Assembly (NCBI RefSeq): GCF_000003815.2
Contig: NC_049979.1
Location: forward strand, 19,899,201-19,963,200
Origin: Branchiostoma floridae
Lineage: Eukaryota; Chordata; Leptocardii; Amphioxiformes; Branchiostomatidae
Length of the DNA: 64,000 bases
Reading direction: 5' to 3'
Below the pieces are notes generated by a model. It did not search any database. It worked only from the letters and a program-made list of their open reading frames with translations, and was not told the origin of the DNA. Positions 60,101-64,000 of the stretch are shown here, piece after piece (the stretch's first letter is position 1; each line of letters starts with the position of its first letter). The translations under genes and the position numbers were made by a program.

Positions 60101-61054
60101 CCAACATTAAACATAATCATACATAAGAGGGTTGAAACCATTCTTGTGACTGATTTCTTGGCCACTGATCTAACTCCAAAAACTAAATTCAAAACGTGTT
60201 TAATGAGAATACATGGACAGAGTTCAGAGGAGGACATGTACACCTAGCCCTTTAAACATGCAAGATGAGCCTCCAAAATAGCCCCTGCATGTTTATCCCT
60301 ACCATTGACTTGTTTGCACTACAAAAAAGTGAAAGGTCTGGTTACTCAGCCACCACACATTCATCCAGGCATGAAAAGGATTTCTCTTTTTGGAAAAATG
60401 CTTTGCCAACATGGCGACACAGAAATCTTGCTACACTTGCCTTTCAACCTGTGTACCAATGGTGAAAAGTTTTCACCTCCTCACAATGGCCCACACAAAA
60501 ACATCAACAGGTTCACAACAGATTGATTTTCAATGGGCCTTTGATGGGTGTAAATGTAATGCTAACTGTACGCTGTTCTCACAGAGATTGTGTAATGCAG
60601 CGAGCACTTACCTCACTTATCCTTGGTATAAGACCCAGTCTATCCTGTAAAACAACATTCAAAACAGGATTCAATACAAGAAATCACCCTACACCTAGAA
60701 CATTTGGTGCATGATTTATAAATGCCATAGAAAGAAATTGAGGCCACCATGTTTGTCGAGTGTGTTATATTGAGGGTTTAGACACAATCATAAACCTCAA
60801 AGAATGCTTAATATCAAGACCAGTATGAAAAATACTATTTCCATGTGAAATCAGAAGACATTAGAACCCTCCAAAAAGTTAACAAACAGATGTACCGGTA
60901 ACTCATGTCTATTTGATATTAAGGCACATATACTTACAGTGTCTCCCATCATGGTGTAGGTTTTGCCTGTTCCTGTCTGTCCATAGGCAAACACACAAGC
61001 ATTGTAGCCTTCAAATGCAGATGCAAGTACATCTGTGCCAAGGTCTTGGAAGAT
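83..61054 (-). CDS. STARD9: STARD9-like giant kinesin-3 (partial at both ends, 29 exons seen)
   Basis: A plus-end-directed microtubule motor of the kinesin-3 family carrying a lipid-binding START domain. Vertebrate STARD9 acts at centrosomes and keeps pericentriolar material together in mitosis (family knowledge). Seen in order: motor with P-loop GQTGTGKT, switch I SSRSH and switch II DLAGSE; a neck helix; an FHA domain; a coiled coil; about 5,000 disordered residues from one exon; a START fold. All junctions are GT/AG and in phase. About 6,200 residues are visible, longer than human STARD9 (about 4,700 from memory). The motor resembles STARD9 (ADPNYHKDR before switch-II-linked NINKSL) more than KIF16B, and there is a START domain rather than PX. 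The first motor exon(s) and the START end lie outside the window. No promoter is visible. KIF16B is the main alternative and is less likely. Confidence 0.9.
310..406 (-). CDS. STARD9: START-domain exon (G-I-G-L-I-A-A-P helix start)
   Basis: Encodes (C)[19 protein letters not shown] then [13 protein letters not shown]. The G-x-G-x-I-x-A-P-x-x-x-V-W-x-x-(V/I)-R-(D/N)-x-x-x-R-x-x-Y-D pattern is a typical START helix. Acceptor CTCCTAG, donor GTAACC (weak at +5). Confidence 0.9.
670..735 (-). CDS. STARD9: START-domain exon (first strands)
   Basis: Encodes (I)[19 protein letters not shown] then IH and two bases. The pattern W-x-x-x-x-x-x-K-x-V-x-x-(Y/W)-R-K is the START opening strand pair. Acceptor ATGTAG, donor GTGAGT. 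Confidence 0.85.
945..1006 (-). CDS. STARD9: START-domain entry exon
   Basis: Encodes [20 protein letters not shown] plus two bases of the next codon. The terminal G-G-W leads into the first START strand in the next exon. Acceptor ACACAG, donor GTAAGT. Confidence 0.78.
1226..1290 (-). CDS. STARD9: Small exon before START
   Basis: Encodes (E)[19 protein letters not shown] then SE. Acceptor CACCAG, donor GTAAGA. The phase (two bases in, 0 out) fits both sides. Confidence 0.78.
1465..2370 (-). CDS. STARD9: 906-bp disordered exon
   Basis: About 302 residues from (A)[18 protein letters not shown] to SPTRGP, Ser/Arg/Gln-rich and disordered, with a [10 protein letters not shown] stretch that echoes the DSL motifs upstream. 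An [20 protein letters not shown] helix sits near the end. Acceptor GTTGTAG, donor GTAAGT. Two bases in and one base out match the neighbouring exons. Confidence 0.88.
2371..3959 (-). other. Two introns around the 274-bp exon
   Basis: Introns 2371-2794 and 3069-3959. Only AT-rich non-coding sequence is seen, with no repeat or conserved block that I recognise. Confidence 0.7.
2795..3068 (-). CDS. STARD9: Exon after the giant exon
   Basis: Encodes [20 protein letters not shown], a KKPPPPPEK stretch, a Ser/Thr-rich part, then [18 protein letters not shown]. Helical ends flank a disordered centre. I chose the acceptor TTCAAAG at 3069 because it keeps phase 0 with the giant exon. Another AG 13 bases inside would break the frame. 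Donor GTATAT. Confidence 0.8.
3960..19056 (-). CDS. STARD9: Giant coding exon (about 15.1 kb, assembly gap inside)
   Basis: One open frame from acceptor TTTGCAG to donor CAG-GTATGC: 4,072 codons right of the 100-N gap and 927 codons left of it. It begins [20 protein letters not shown] (helix) and then is Ser/Thr/Glu/Asp-rich and disordered. Parts seen: basic SPTK repeats (16.87-17.1 kb), YSxDSL motifs (14.8-16.14 kb), tandem acidic repeats (13.05-13.7 kb), three amphipathic helices (12.58-11.57 kb), a 29-residue duplication (11.65-11.83 kb) and a helical block near the end (4.5-4.69 kb). Vertebrate STARD9 also has one very large exon. Many antisense open frames overlap it and are shadows. The TGA at 6736-6738 is an artefact of the placeholder gap length: in the correct frame the sequence reads through. 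Confidence 0.93.
6741..6840. other. Assembly gap of 100 N
   Basis: A run of exactly 100 N inside the giant exon, the usual placeholder for a gap of unknown size. On the right the coding frame ends with a complete codon at 6841. On the left the open frame starts with a complete codon at 6740 (P-E-D-S-E-P-N-D-L). The true missing length should therefore be a multiple of three if the flanks are correct. Confidence 0.98.
11573..11640 (-). other. Amphipathic helix 3 (PKA-anchor-like)
   Basis: Residues near 2475: [20 protein letters not shown] then A. It satisfies V-x-x-L-A-x-x-V-V-x-x-A, the same spacing as helix 2, about 130 residues downstream of it. Confidence 0.55.
11650..11835 (-). repeat. 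Tandem duplication of 29 residues
   Basis: Two adjacent copies with the anchor [19 protein letters not shown] and then [19 protein letters not shown]. The DNA period is close to 87 bp, so the duplication kept the frame. It lies between the second and third amphipathic helices. Confidence 0.85.
11966..12033 (-). other. Amphipathic helix 2 (PKA-anchor-like)
   Basis: Residues near 2345: [20 protein letters not shown] then VL. It satisfies the hydrophobic spacing V-x-x-F-A-x-x-V-I-x-x-A of A-kinase-anchoring helices. Function is inferred from pattern only. Confidence 0.55.
12505..12582 (-). other. Amphipathic helix 1 (PKA-anchor-like, imperfect)
   Basis: Residues near 2160 of the exon frame: [20 protein letters not shown] then ISQEI. 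It is one of the few strongly ordered-looking stretches in the exon. It fits the RII-anchoring pattern only partly (Phe and Thr at two positions). Confidence 0.5.
13050..13710 (-). repeat. Tandem acidic protein repeat, about 45-50 residues
   Basis: Four to six degenerate units share the order: xxAVxTE / EQ(K/Q)D(L/F)x(M/L)xTEDS(A/T)QL / x(T/N)TE / (K/E)YTD(E/A)S / TQLDMSEQ. Clear anchors are [36 protein letters not shown] and [10 protein letters not shown]. The unit is visible in DNA as recurrent anchors every 130-180 bp. Confidence 0.75.
14820..16140 (-). repeat. Seven YSxDSL-type motifs (protein level)
   Basis: Seven short motifs recur: [72 protein letters not shown] and [12 protein letters not shown]. 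Core is (Y/H/F/D)-S-x-D-S-L followed by acidic residues and usually preceded by acidic ones. They look like linear interaction or phosphorylation motifs. Confidence 0.8.
16870..17130 (-). repeat. SPTK-type basic repeat segment (protein level)
   Basis: Codes for repeated (S/T)-P-(T/P/x)-K units, for example [24 protein letters not shown] and LPPTKP, spaced 8-15 residues. Such basic, proline-directed sites are typical CDK/MAPK targets and often bind microtubules or are released from them on phosphorylation (general knowledge). The role here is inferred. Confidence 0.7.
19458..19633 (-). CDS. STARD9: Exon before the giant exon
   Basis: Encodes (A)[19 protein letters not shown], a [13 protein letters not shown] stretch, then a Thr/Ser-rich end at LTDQ. 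The first part continues the coiled coil and the rest is disordered. Acceptor GCTCAG, donor GTCTGT, phase 0 out. Confidence 0.88.
20024..20244 (-). CDS. STARD9: Coiled-coil exon
   Basis: About 73 residues of uninterrupted heptad-like Leu/Glu/Gln/Arg sequence ([20 protein letters not shown] and on to [10 protein letters not shown]), a parallel coiled coil that may dimerise the motor. Acceptor CACGCAG, donor GTATGG. It follows the transposon-rich 22-kb intron. Confidence 0.93.
20444..20454 (+). repeat. Left target-site duplication AGGGATAACTT
   Basis: An 11-bp repeat identical to 22023-22033. It fixes the 5' boundary of the retroelement. Confidence 0.9.
20455..22022 (+). mobile_element. 5'-truncated non-LTR retrotransposon with intact RT frame
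   Basis: An open frame of more than 510 codons (20455-22014, stop TGA) runs from the truncated 5' edge. It contains reverse-transcriptase motifs: [20 protein letters not shown] (catalytic Asp), [14 protein letters not shown] and [10 protein letters not shown] (the Y/F-A-D-D box), then [10 protein letters not shown] and a C-terminal zinc-knuckle-like region with H and C residues. The endonuclease part is missing. The 3' end is a short TGA repeat. An identical 11-bp direct repeat flanks it. The type looks RTE-like, but the clade is uncertain. It is antisense to the host gene. Confidence 0.92.
22023..22033 (+). repeat. Right target-site duplication AGGGATAACTT
   Basis: An 11-bp repeat identical to 20444-20454, directly after the TGA-repeat tail. 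Confidence 0.9.
28317..28329. promoter_or_regulatory. Possible RFX X-box (GTTGCTAAGCAAC)
   Basis: Two GTTGC / GCAAC half-sites form a palindrome around one base, as in RFX X-boxes. RFX factors drive ciliary and centrosomal genes. It lies deep in the 22-kb intron. A single site of this length can occur by chance. Confidence 0.35.
31209..31253 (+). ncRNA. Hammerhead-ribozyme-like motif
   Basis: The core CTGACGA is followed by a 6-bp stem (AACTGC / GCAGTT) with loop TGGATA, then GAAAC, in the order and spacing of a hammerhead. A short stem III (ACG / CGT) is possible. I could not find a convincing stem I, so the ribozyme may be decayed. Such motifs are common in Penelope-like elements. Confidence 0.35.
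34125..34131 (+). repeat. Left flanking direct repeat GCCTACC
   Basis: Seven bases identical to 35319-35325, next to the left inverted repeat. Confidence 0.75.
34132..35318. mobile_element. Non-autonomous DNA transposon (hAT-like TIR), CpG-rich core
   Basis: 27-bp terminal inverted repeats at 34132-34158 and 35292-35318 match perfectly and begin CAAGGAGCTT. Direct repeat GCCTACC (7 bp) flanks both ends at 34125-34131 and 35319-35325. C-A-A-G-G fits the general hAT end pattern, but the 7-bp rather than 8-bp duplication leaves the superfamily open. No transposase frame is seen. The core (34.17-34.5 kb) is rich in CpG and has ATTACGTCAT, CTACGTCAT and ACAATGGCGGAC. Confidence 0.85.
34170..34460. 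promoter_or_regulatory. CpG-rich, promoter-like core
   Basis: A dense CpG stretch in an AT-rich surround, with two TACGTCAT (CRE/ATF-like) sites near 34304 and 34409 and a YY1-like AATGGCGGAC near 34433. It may be a transposon-borne promoter. No transcript evidence is available. Confidence 0.35.
35319..35325 (+). repeat. Right flanking direct repeat GCCTACC
   Basis: Seven bases identical to 34125-34131, next to the right inverted repeat. Confidence 0.75.
39530..39560 (+). repeat. TG microsatellite
   Basis: An interrupted (TG)n tract about 25 bases upstream of the left end of the next transposon. Confidence 0.8.
39631..39722 (+). repeat. Left subterminal repeat, three units
   Basis: Three tandem units of about 31 bp, each with GGGGGGAGGGCCTAGGAAAA then AAATTTTGAGCC-like sequence. 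Confidence 0.85.
40731..40744. promoter_or_regulatory. Consensus RFX X-box (GTTACCATGGCAAC)
   Basis: Matches the X-box consensus GTTRCCATGGYAAC at all 14 positions. It lies inside the Harbinger-like element, in a CpG-richer segment. RFX sites govern ciliary genes (known). Regulation of this gene is inferred only. Confidence 0.55.
41972..42070 (+). repeat. Right subterminal repeat, three units
   Basis: Three units of the same roughly 31-bp sequence as at the left end, in the same orientation, so they are not part of the inverted repeat. Confidence 0.85.
42347..42400 (-). CDS. STARD9: Small coiled exon (W-E-W-E-R)
   Basis: Encodes (S)[17 protein letters not shown] plus part of an Arg codon. 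It begins the coiled-coil tail. Acceptor TTCAG, donor GTAAGA. The next exon downstream is 22 kb away, and the phase (two bases out, one base in) still matches. Confidence 0.88.
42401..44640 (-). other. Intron
   Basis: AT-rich non-coding sequence. No exon, repeat or element recognised. Confidence 0.7.
44641..44753 (-). CDS. STARD9: Linker exon after FHA
   Basis: Encodes [20 protein letters not shown], then [18 protein letters not shown]. It is a low-complexity Pro/Ser linker. Acceptor CACCAG and donor GTAAGT are good, and the phase (0 in, two bases out) fits the neighbours. Confidence 0.85.
44754..45353 (-). other. Intron
   Basis: 600 bp without coding features or recognisable repeats. Confidence 0.7.
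45354..45445 (-). CDS. STARD9: FHA C-terminal exon
   Basis: Encodes (G)[19 protein letters not shown] then [11 protein letters not shown]. The (V/I)-L-L-G-x-x-x-M-F-R-F-N-(N/H)-P-x-E-A-A motif is diagnostic for kinesin-3 FHA ends. Acceptor CTCAG, donor GTGAGT. Confidence 0.95.
45446..48121 (-). other. Intron within the FHA region
   Basis: Non-coding, with a probable dispersed repeat at 47040-47200. A 129-codon open frame at 45708-46097 shows no domain and is probably chance. Confidence 0.65.
47040..47200 (+). repeat. Probable dispersed repeat (GGTGACCACC / AGGTGGTCAC)
   Basis: Opposed GGTGACCACC and GGTGGTCACTTGTACA segments around CAATGGCCAGGTGGTCC. This resembles a common interspersed repeat of marine invertebrates that I recall only loosely. 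The ends are not defined. Confidence 0.35.
48122..48259 (-). CDS. STARD9: FHA exon
   Basis: Encodes (V)[19 protein letters not shown] followed by [20 protein letters not shown] and PIRLKQ. E-H-C and V-N-G are the conserved FHA core and the loop before its last strands. Acceptor CTACAG, donor GTGGGG. Confidence 0.94.
48392..48443 (-). CDS. STARD9: FHA exon
   Basis: Encodes [17 protein letters not shown] plus one base. In FHA terms, I-I-G-T sits where kinesin-3 proteins have the V-G-R phosphothreonine-binding turn, so the usual Arg is replaced by Thr. Acceptor TTTAG, donor GTAAGA. Confidence 0.9.
48444..49330 (-). other. Introns around FHA exon B
   Basis: The 315-bp and 443-bp introns on either side of exon B contain no other coding sequence. 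The short spacing between the two alternative exons fits a local duplication. Confidence 0.7.
48759..48887 (-). CDS. STARD9: FHA exon, version B (alternative)
   Basis: Encodes 43 residues: [20 protein letters not shown], then [23 protein letters not shown]. It is a diverged duplicate of the exon at 49331-49453, with intact reading frame, acceptor TATAG and donor GTGAGG. It is phase 0-0, so it could replace version A without a frame change. It has a Cys pair and A-D-T in place of the acidic D-D-D. If both exons were included the first FHA strands would be repeated, which is structurally unlikely. Confidence 0.85.
49331..49453 (-). CDS. STARD9: FHA exon, version A (alternative)
   Basis: Encodes 41 residues: [20 protein letters not shown], then [21 protein letters not shown]. 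This is the opening of the FHA domain (L-P-H-L-x-x-x-x-D-x-L-S-T-G). It is phase 0-0. The exon at 48759-48887 encodes a second version of the same segment with the same phases, so only one is expected per transcript. Version A keeps the D-D-D-M form closest to vertebrate KIF16B and STARD9. Confidence 0.92.
49454..53428 (-). other. Intron before the FHA exons
   Basis: About 4 kb. It holds the fold-back MITE at 50684-50872. Elsewhere only AT-rich sequence and short chance frames are seen. Confidence 0.7.
50684..50872. mobile_element. Fold-back MITE, 189 bp
   Basis: Two arms of about 80 bp, nearly perfect inverted copies starting TACCCCCCTCACATTAGG, close on a loop of about 30 bp. TAA flanks both ends (50681-50683 and 50873-50875). 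The arms differ at a few bases (for example GCGCG against GTACG). It has no coding capacity. The TAA duplication suggests a PIF/Harbinger-type origin, and a TA-inserting mariner type is the alternative. Confidence 0.88.
53429..53488 (-). CDS. STARD9: Coiled exon before FHA
   Basis: Encodes [20 protein letters not shown]. The Q-L-T-K-(D/E)-W-x-x-K-W pattern is a conserved kinesin-3 segment just before the FHA domain. It is phase 0 on both sides, so either of the two following exons can be joined to it. Confidence 0.93.
53780..53854 (-). CDS. STARD9: Post-neck exon
   Basis: Encodes 25 residues, [20 protein letters not shown] then RNEEK, a helix leading into the next coiled segment. It is phase 0 on both sides. 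The donor is GTTTGT, a weaker consensus, but the phase and homology to the family support it. Confidence 0.85.
54716..54793 (-). CDS. STARD9: Neck exon
   Basis: Encodes [20 protein letters not shown] then LQNHDM. This is the conserved kinesin-3 neck helix (N-x-x-L-I-R-E-L-R-x-E-I) that follows the motor. Acceptor TCCCAG, donor GTAGGT. Confidence 0.94.
55438..55535 (-). CDS. STARD9: Motor C-terminal exon and neck linker
   Basis: Encodes (A)[19 protein letters not shown] then [13 protein letters not shown]. The S-E-T-x-x-T-L-R-Y-A helix and the following neck linker end the motor core. Acceptor CCACAG, donor GTATAC, ending in phase 0. Confidence 0.95.
55850..56026 (-). CDS. STARD9: Motor exon, loop 12 and YRDS motif
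   Basis: Encodes a variable Ser/Gly-rich loop with a small lysine cluster (GKAGKK), then [18 protein letters not shown] and NAKTIMIA. The loop occupies the position of the kinesin-3 K-loop but is only modestly basic. Acceptor TTCCAG, donor GTCTGT (weak at +3). Confidence 0.95.
56027..57141 (-). other. Intron between motor exons
   Basis: Contains a tandem pair of diverged repeats (56069-56382). The remainder is non-coding. Confidence 0.7.
56069..56382 (+). repeat. Diverged tandem duplication, about 150 bp units
   Basis: Unit 1 (56069-56212) and unit 2 (56219-56382) share TTTTGGA-TTTG-AGTAATG, CTCAATTTGAAAGATGCTG and ACTGCCCATCA-CTGATT-GAACAAAGCAA in the same order. Not recognised as a known element. 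Confidence 0.75.
57142..57239 (-). CDS. STARD9: Motor exon, relay and NINKSL region
   Basis: Encodes (S)[19 protein letters not shown] followed by [13 protein letters not shown]. The KSLVTLG helix is universal in kinesins. The ADPNYHKDR insert is a STARD9-like signature. Acceptor CTGCAG, donor GTAAGT. Confidence 0.96.
57467..57534 (-). CDS. STARD9: Motor exon with switch II start
   Basis: Encodes [20 protein letters not shown] then AG and two bases of Ser. DLAGS(E) is switch II, completed by the next exon. LEDNLPRE resembles the STARD9 rather than the KIF16B sequence at this point (from memory). Acceptor TTGCAG, donor GTAAGT. Confidence 0.95.
57658..57730 (-). CDS. STARD9: Motor exon with switch I
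   Basis: Encodes (R)[19 protein letters not shown] then IYFSQ. SSRSH is switch I, which contacts the gamma phosphate and Mg. Acceptor TTTCAG, donor GTGGGT, ending in phase 0. Confidence 0.95.
57863..57932 (-). CDS. STARD9: Motor exon
   Basis: Encodes (D)[20 protein letters not shown] followed by EN and part of an Arg codon. It matches the kinesin-3 segment between the REHP motif and the R-T-A-A-T motif. Acceptor TTTACAG, donor GTAAGG. Confidence 0.93.
58164..58279 (-). CDS. STARD9: Motor exon
   Basis: Encodes (S)[13 protein letters not shown] and then [14 protein letters not shown], both hallmark kinesin-3 motor segments. Acceptor CCACAG, donor GTGAGA. The phases fit both neighbouring exons (one base in, one base out). 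Confidence 0.95.
58417..58478 (-). CDS. STARD9: Motor exon
   Basis: Encodes [20 protein letters not shown] plus the first two bases of a Ser codon. It aligns with the GLF...R segment that follows P-R-I in kinesin-3. Acceptor AACAG, donor GTAAGA. Confidence 0.92.
58479..60611 (-). other. Intron between motor exons
   Basis: 2.1 kb. A 201-codon open frame (59638-60243, minus) shows no recognisable domain and no splice or promoter support. It is probably chance or an unknown repeat. Confidence 0.65.
60612..60644 (-). CDS. STARD9: 33-bp motor micro-exon
   Basis: Codes for 11 residues, [11 protein letters not shown], in phase 0 on both sides. It matches the conserved G-L-(I/T)-P-R-I stretch after the P-loop of kinesin-3 motors. 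Acceptor TTACAG and donor GTAAGTGC flank it. It is too short for ORF-based detection. Confidence 0.9.
60938..61054 (-). CDS. STARD9: Motor exon with P-loop (first exon in window)
   Basis: Encodes [20 protein letters not shown] followed by [27 protein letters not shown] is the nucleotide-binding P-loop. Acceptor TTGCAG, donor GTAAGT, phase 0 at both ends. The strands that precede this (the usual VRVRP start) are not found in the remaining 3 kb to the right. Confidence 0.95.
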
Positions 61055-64000
61055 CTGCAACAAACAAAACAACAAACTCTCAAATCAAAGCTTAAACATT
61101 TTCTGCTTCATCCTACTAAATGCTAAATCAGATGATATTTGGTATCAATTTTAACGTATCATATGTATGATGGCATATCTATTTAGAATTCATGACAATA
61201 TCAAACATGTTATAAGTGTCTCTGTATGATTAATTGTTATTATTGTTGAAAGCCTATGATCTCTTCAACAACTTAGGCTTGCCTTGATGTGAGACAATAC
61301 ATTTTATTTACCCTGTACAGTGATACCATTCGCCAATCAATACAATTTGTACAACATACAATACAGCACTTTCAGTTAGTTGCAACTCAAGACAACAAAA
61401 ATAATGTGTTTCTAAAATAAGATCACACATAGCCTTGCAGATATGTCTCAATATCATTTTCACTTCAATTTATTTTGATTTCTTTTTCAGAATGGCTTTA
61501 TTTCCATAAATGTAGAGATCATTTCTAAGTTGTATGTAAAGGCAACGATTCCTCCTTTCTGTTAAACTAGATCTTATTTCAAGCCGTCAAGTAAATGAGC
61601 AAGTCAGAAAGCTGTCTGGCTACAACAAAAGGGCCAGAGAAAAGACAGGCAGGTTTGAGTACATAAATAAGAGAGCCACGGCGGGGAGGGGCATTGGTGA
61701 CAAATAGTCCGGATCTAGCCTAAACGCTTTCAGAAGCAGACTGCTTTGAAGAGACAGTCACGGGATGCTTCACCTGTCAAGTGCGCAGGCTAATTAATGC
61801 ATGAGGGGACACCGTGTAGCGCTACGTGCCATACATGTCTTCTTTTGTCCCCTTCTGCTGGCCAAACACTTCCATCCGCCCAGCCTTCTCGCTCAACTCA
61901 CAGGACAGGTGTTTCACAAACACACACGCTTGACTGGTTGGAAAATATACCTGTTGTAAAACTTTTCATTGTTGCTTTGAACAGTCAATAAGTCATGACG
62001 TCACTCTAGCACATGCAGACTGTTAAATGACACAAGACCTTACATTCTTAAACTTTACTTAAAGTTGAAGTTTGAAGAAAGAAGATGTGGTTGACTGGAT
62101 AACTGTATCTACATGTTAACTCCATTATCTCTTTAGGGGGCAATGTTGTATTCACAGGTGTCTTGTACAGAGTCAGATAATGTTACCTTTGATTAGCAGG
62201 AACAATGACACCAGACAGAAGTGTCATTGGACTTCAAGGCCTGGCCTTGAATTAACATTACTATTGCTGTTGAAACCCAAGATATTCAAGCTGCAAATTA
62301 AGCAGCAAAAAGAATGTTTTTCAATATGAATATGACAATTTCGGCCTAGACTAATCCTAGACTTATTCAAACTTAAGGATACATTCTGTTGGAAGAATCT
62401 TTTCCTACACGTACTTGACCTCGCATCTATCCAACTATTTCTGAACTTGGGAAAAACACTACGAAGTATGGGAGGAAAACTCAGTTGTGCTGTCATCTCA
62501 TTCTGTATAGAATTTCGTATCTATCAGTAAAAGTTCTGCTTACACATCACCAATATCATTTTCTGTTGACAGTCTATCAGAGGACAACATGCATCTAGCT
62601 TTTAGGAAACCAGCATTTCTCACTTAGCATGTCCAAAACAAAAATCTCTTGCAACAAAAGACAGTAGAAAACTTTTCCAATACTGATAGGTAACATATTT
62701 CTCAGTCCATATAAGAACTACTGCTACCATCAGAGGCAATACGTCACAACAAATATGGTGGGTGGGCTTGTTACAAAGGCAAAGGTGAAGGTCTGCTTTC
62801 TCTAACAACAGGAATTGTTGCTTTTACAAATACCAAACCGCAGAATAACTAAGGGGTAATGCACTCAAGTAAAGCAAGGTGAGTTAACAGGTGGTCGGAA
62901 AGAAAGGGGTAACAGGTGGGCAAAAAGAAATGATTACGCAGGAGTGAAAGGTCACAGACAGGCTTAATTATTGTTGCATATGAACAAAGCTGTCTGCTAC
63001 TTAAACAAAGACCACCACTATATACGGAAGACCTTTAGAAAAAGATTATGATATATATAGTTGGACTGGCCAGTTGCAAAATGTGATACAACAAGAAAGA
63101 CTACCGACAGGTGTAGTTCCTATAGGGTAACCTGTTACAACTATGCTAGTATGAGTTTCATTTTGTTAACAACTACAAGAGTAGTACTAGCAGTACTTCC
63201 AAGAAATGCCTTATGACAAGAATAGTTTTTAACGGAACAGATCCTCATTTAACACAGTAGGTGGAGTAGGGAAAACACTGAAATTATGTTTTCTAAAACC
63301 CAAACACTACAGTAACTCTGACTTATTCACTTCTGGCTGTCACCACAAGGTTTGCTGTTGCCATTCTTTTGCCCTACATTGACTGGCCATGGAAATGAAG
63401 AAACAATCAAAGAAACTACATTATGTCAAGTTCAGAAACATTCCATGCTTTTGTCTGTTCACTTCTTACATGACTTTCTTTACACAACAAACAGCATTTG
63501 GCGTTTACGAAAAATTCCTCCCGACCTCACACAGGCTGGAAAGGTCTGGGTAATGGTCTGGAAGACAGCACACAATCCGGGGACAACCCCCGTTGGAACC
63601 CAACACAATGCATTGTGGGACAGACGGGAAATTTACAGCCAGAGTGGACAGAGTATCAAGGCGTACTGTTGGGAACATAAATGTGAAAGGTGGCCGGGTG
63701 GCTGGGGGAAAAAGGTTGGAGATTACATGCCTAGCAGCAGGCCGCTTTGAGAACATGATCTGTTCTAACCCTAACAATAGTCCAGGAGGAAATACAGTGG
63801 CTATAGTGGGATCAGACAACATATGGTCTCTCCAAGAAAGGCAGAAAGAATTATCTAGCATTTTCCTACAATGATAGAAACATGGGAATATATGGCATAA
63901 ACAAAATTGTAGTCTGTTATAAATTCTTTTTTGTCAGTGTTTTGACACCTTCTTCATCTAATTGACAAAATACTTCCTTCCCTGTTATTGACATTTCTAA
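61055..64000 (-). other. 5' intron, continues past the window
   Basis: Non-coding on both strands as far as I can see. The conserved V-R-V-R-P start of the motor is not found, so the first exon(s) lie further right. Confidence 0.7.

Noticed and set aside
1-64000. CRISPR arrays, operons, bacterial promoters, tRNA or rRNA genes
   Set aside because: None seen. The DNA is intron-rich and animal-like.

Overview
The window is animal nuclear DNA: AT-rich, with short coding exons bounded by GT/AG introns and dispersed transposable elements. All exons that can be chained lie on the minus strand and form a single gene, so the gene runs from right (5') to left (3'). It continues past both window ends.

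The gene is a STARD9-type giant kinesin-3 (KIF16A). From right to left there is a kinesin motor (61.05-55.4 kb; P-loop GQTGTGKT, switch I SSRSH, switch II DLAGSE) and a neck/coiled region (54.8-53.4 kb). Next come an FHA domain (49.5-45.35 kb), a linker and coiled coil (44.75-19.46 kb) and one enormous exon of about 15.1 kb (19056 to 3960) coding about 5,000 mostly disordered residues. The 3' exons lead into a START lipid-transfer fold (1006 to 83). Reading phase is consistent across all 29 exons when one of two FHA exons is used. The motor sequence ([23 protein letters not shown]) fits STARD9 better than KIF16B. First motor exon(s) lie to the right and the end of the START domain lies to the left. 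The organism is most likely an invertebrate deuterostome, and amphioxus (Branchiostoma) is my best guess. That rests on the gene architecture and the look of the repeats, not on any search.

The main novelty is inside the gene. There is a duplicated pair of phase 0-0 exons in the FHA domain, probably mutually exclusive. Three helices in the giant exon resemble PKA-RII anchoring helices. The giant exon also carries seven YSxDSL-type motifs and several internal protein repeats. A 100-N assembly gap (6741-6840) interrupts the exon, but the frame is open on both sides.

The 22-kb intron (20245-42346) is a transposon harbour. It holds a 5'-truncated non-LTR element with an intact RT frame and an 11-bp target duplication, and a 1.19-kb TIR element with a CpG-rich core. 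It also holds a 2.54-kb element with perfect 47-bp TIRs, TAA target duplication and an RFX X-box, plus a hammerhead-ribozyme-like motif. A 189-bp fold-back MITE lies in another intron (50684-50872). No rRNA, tRNA, CRISPR or bacterial features were seen.
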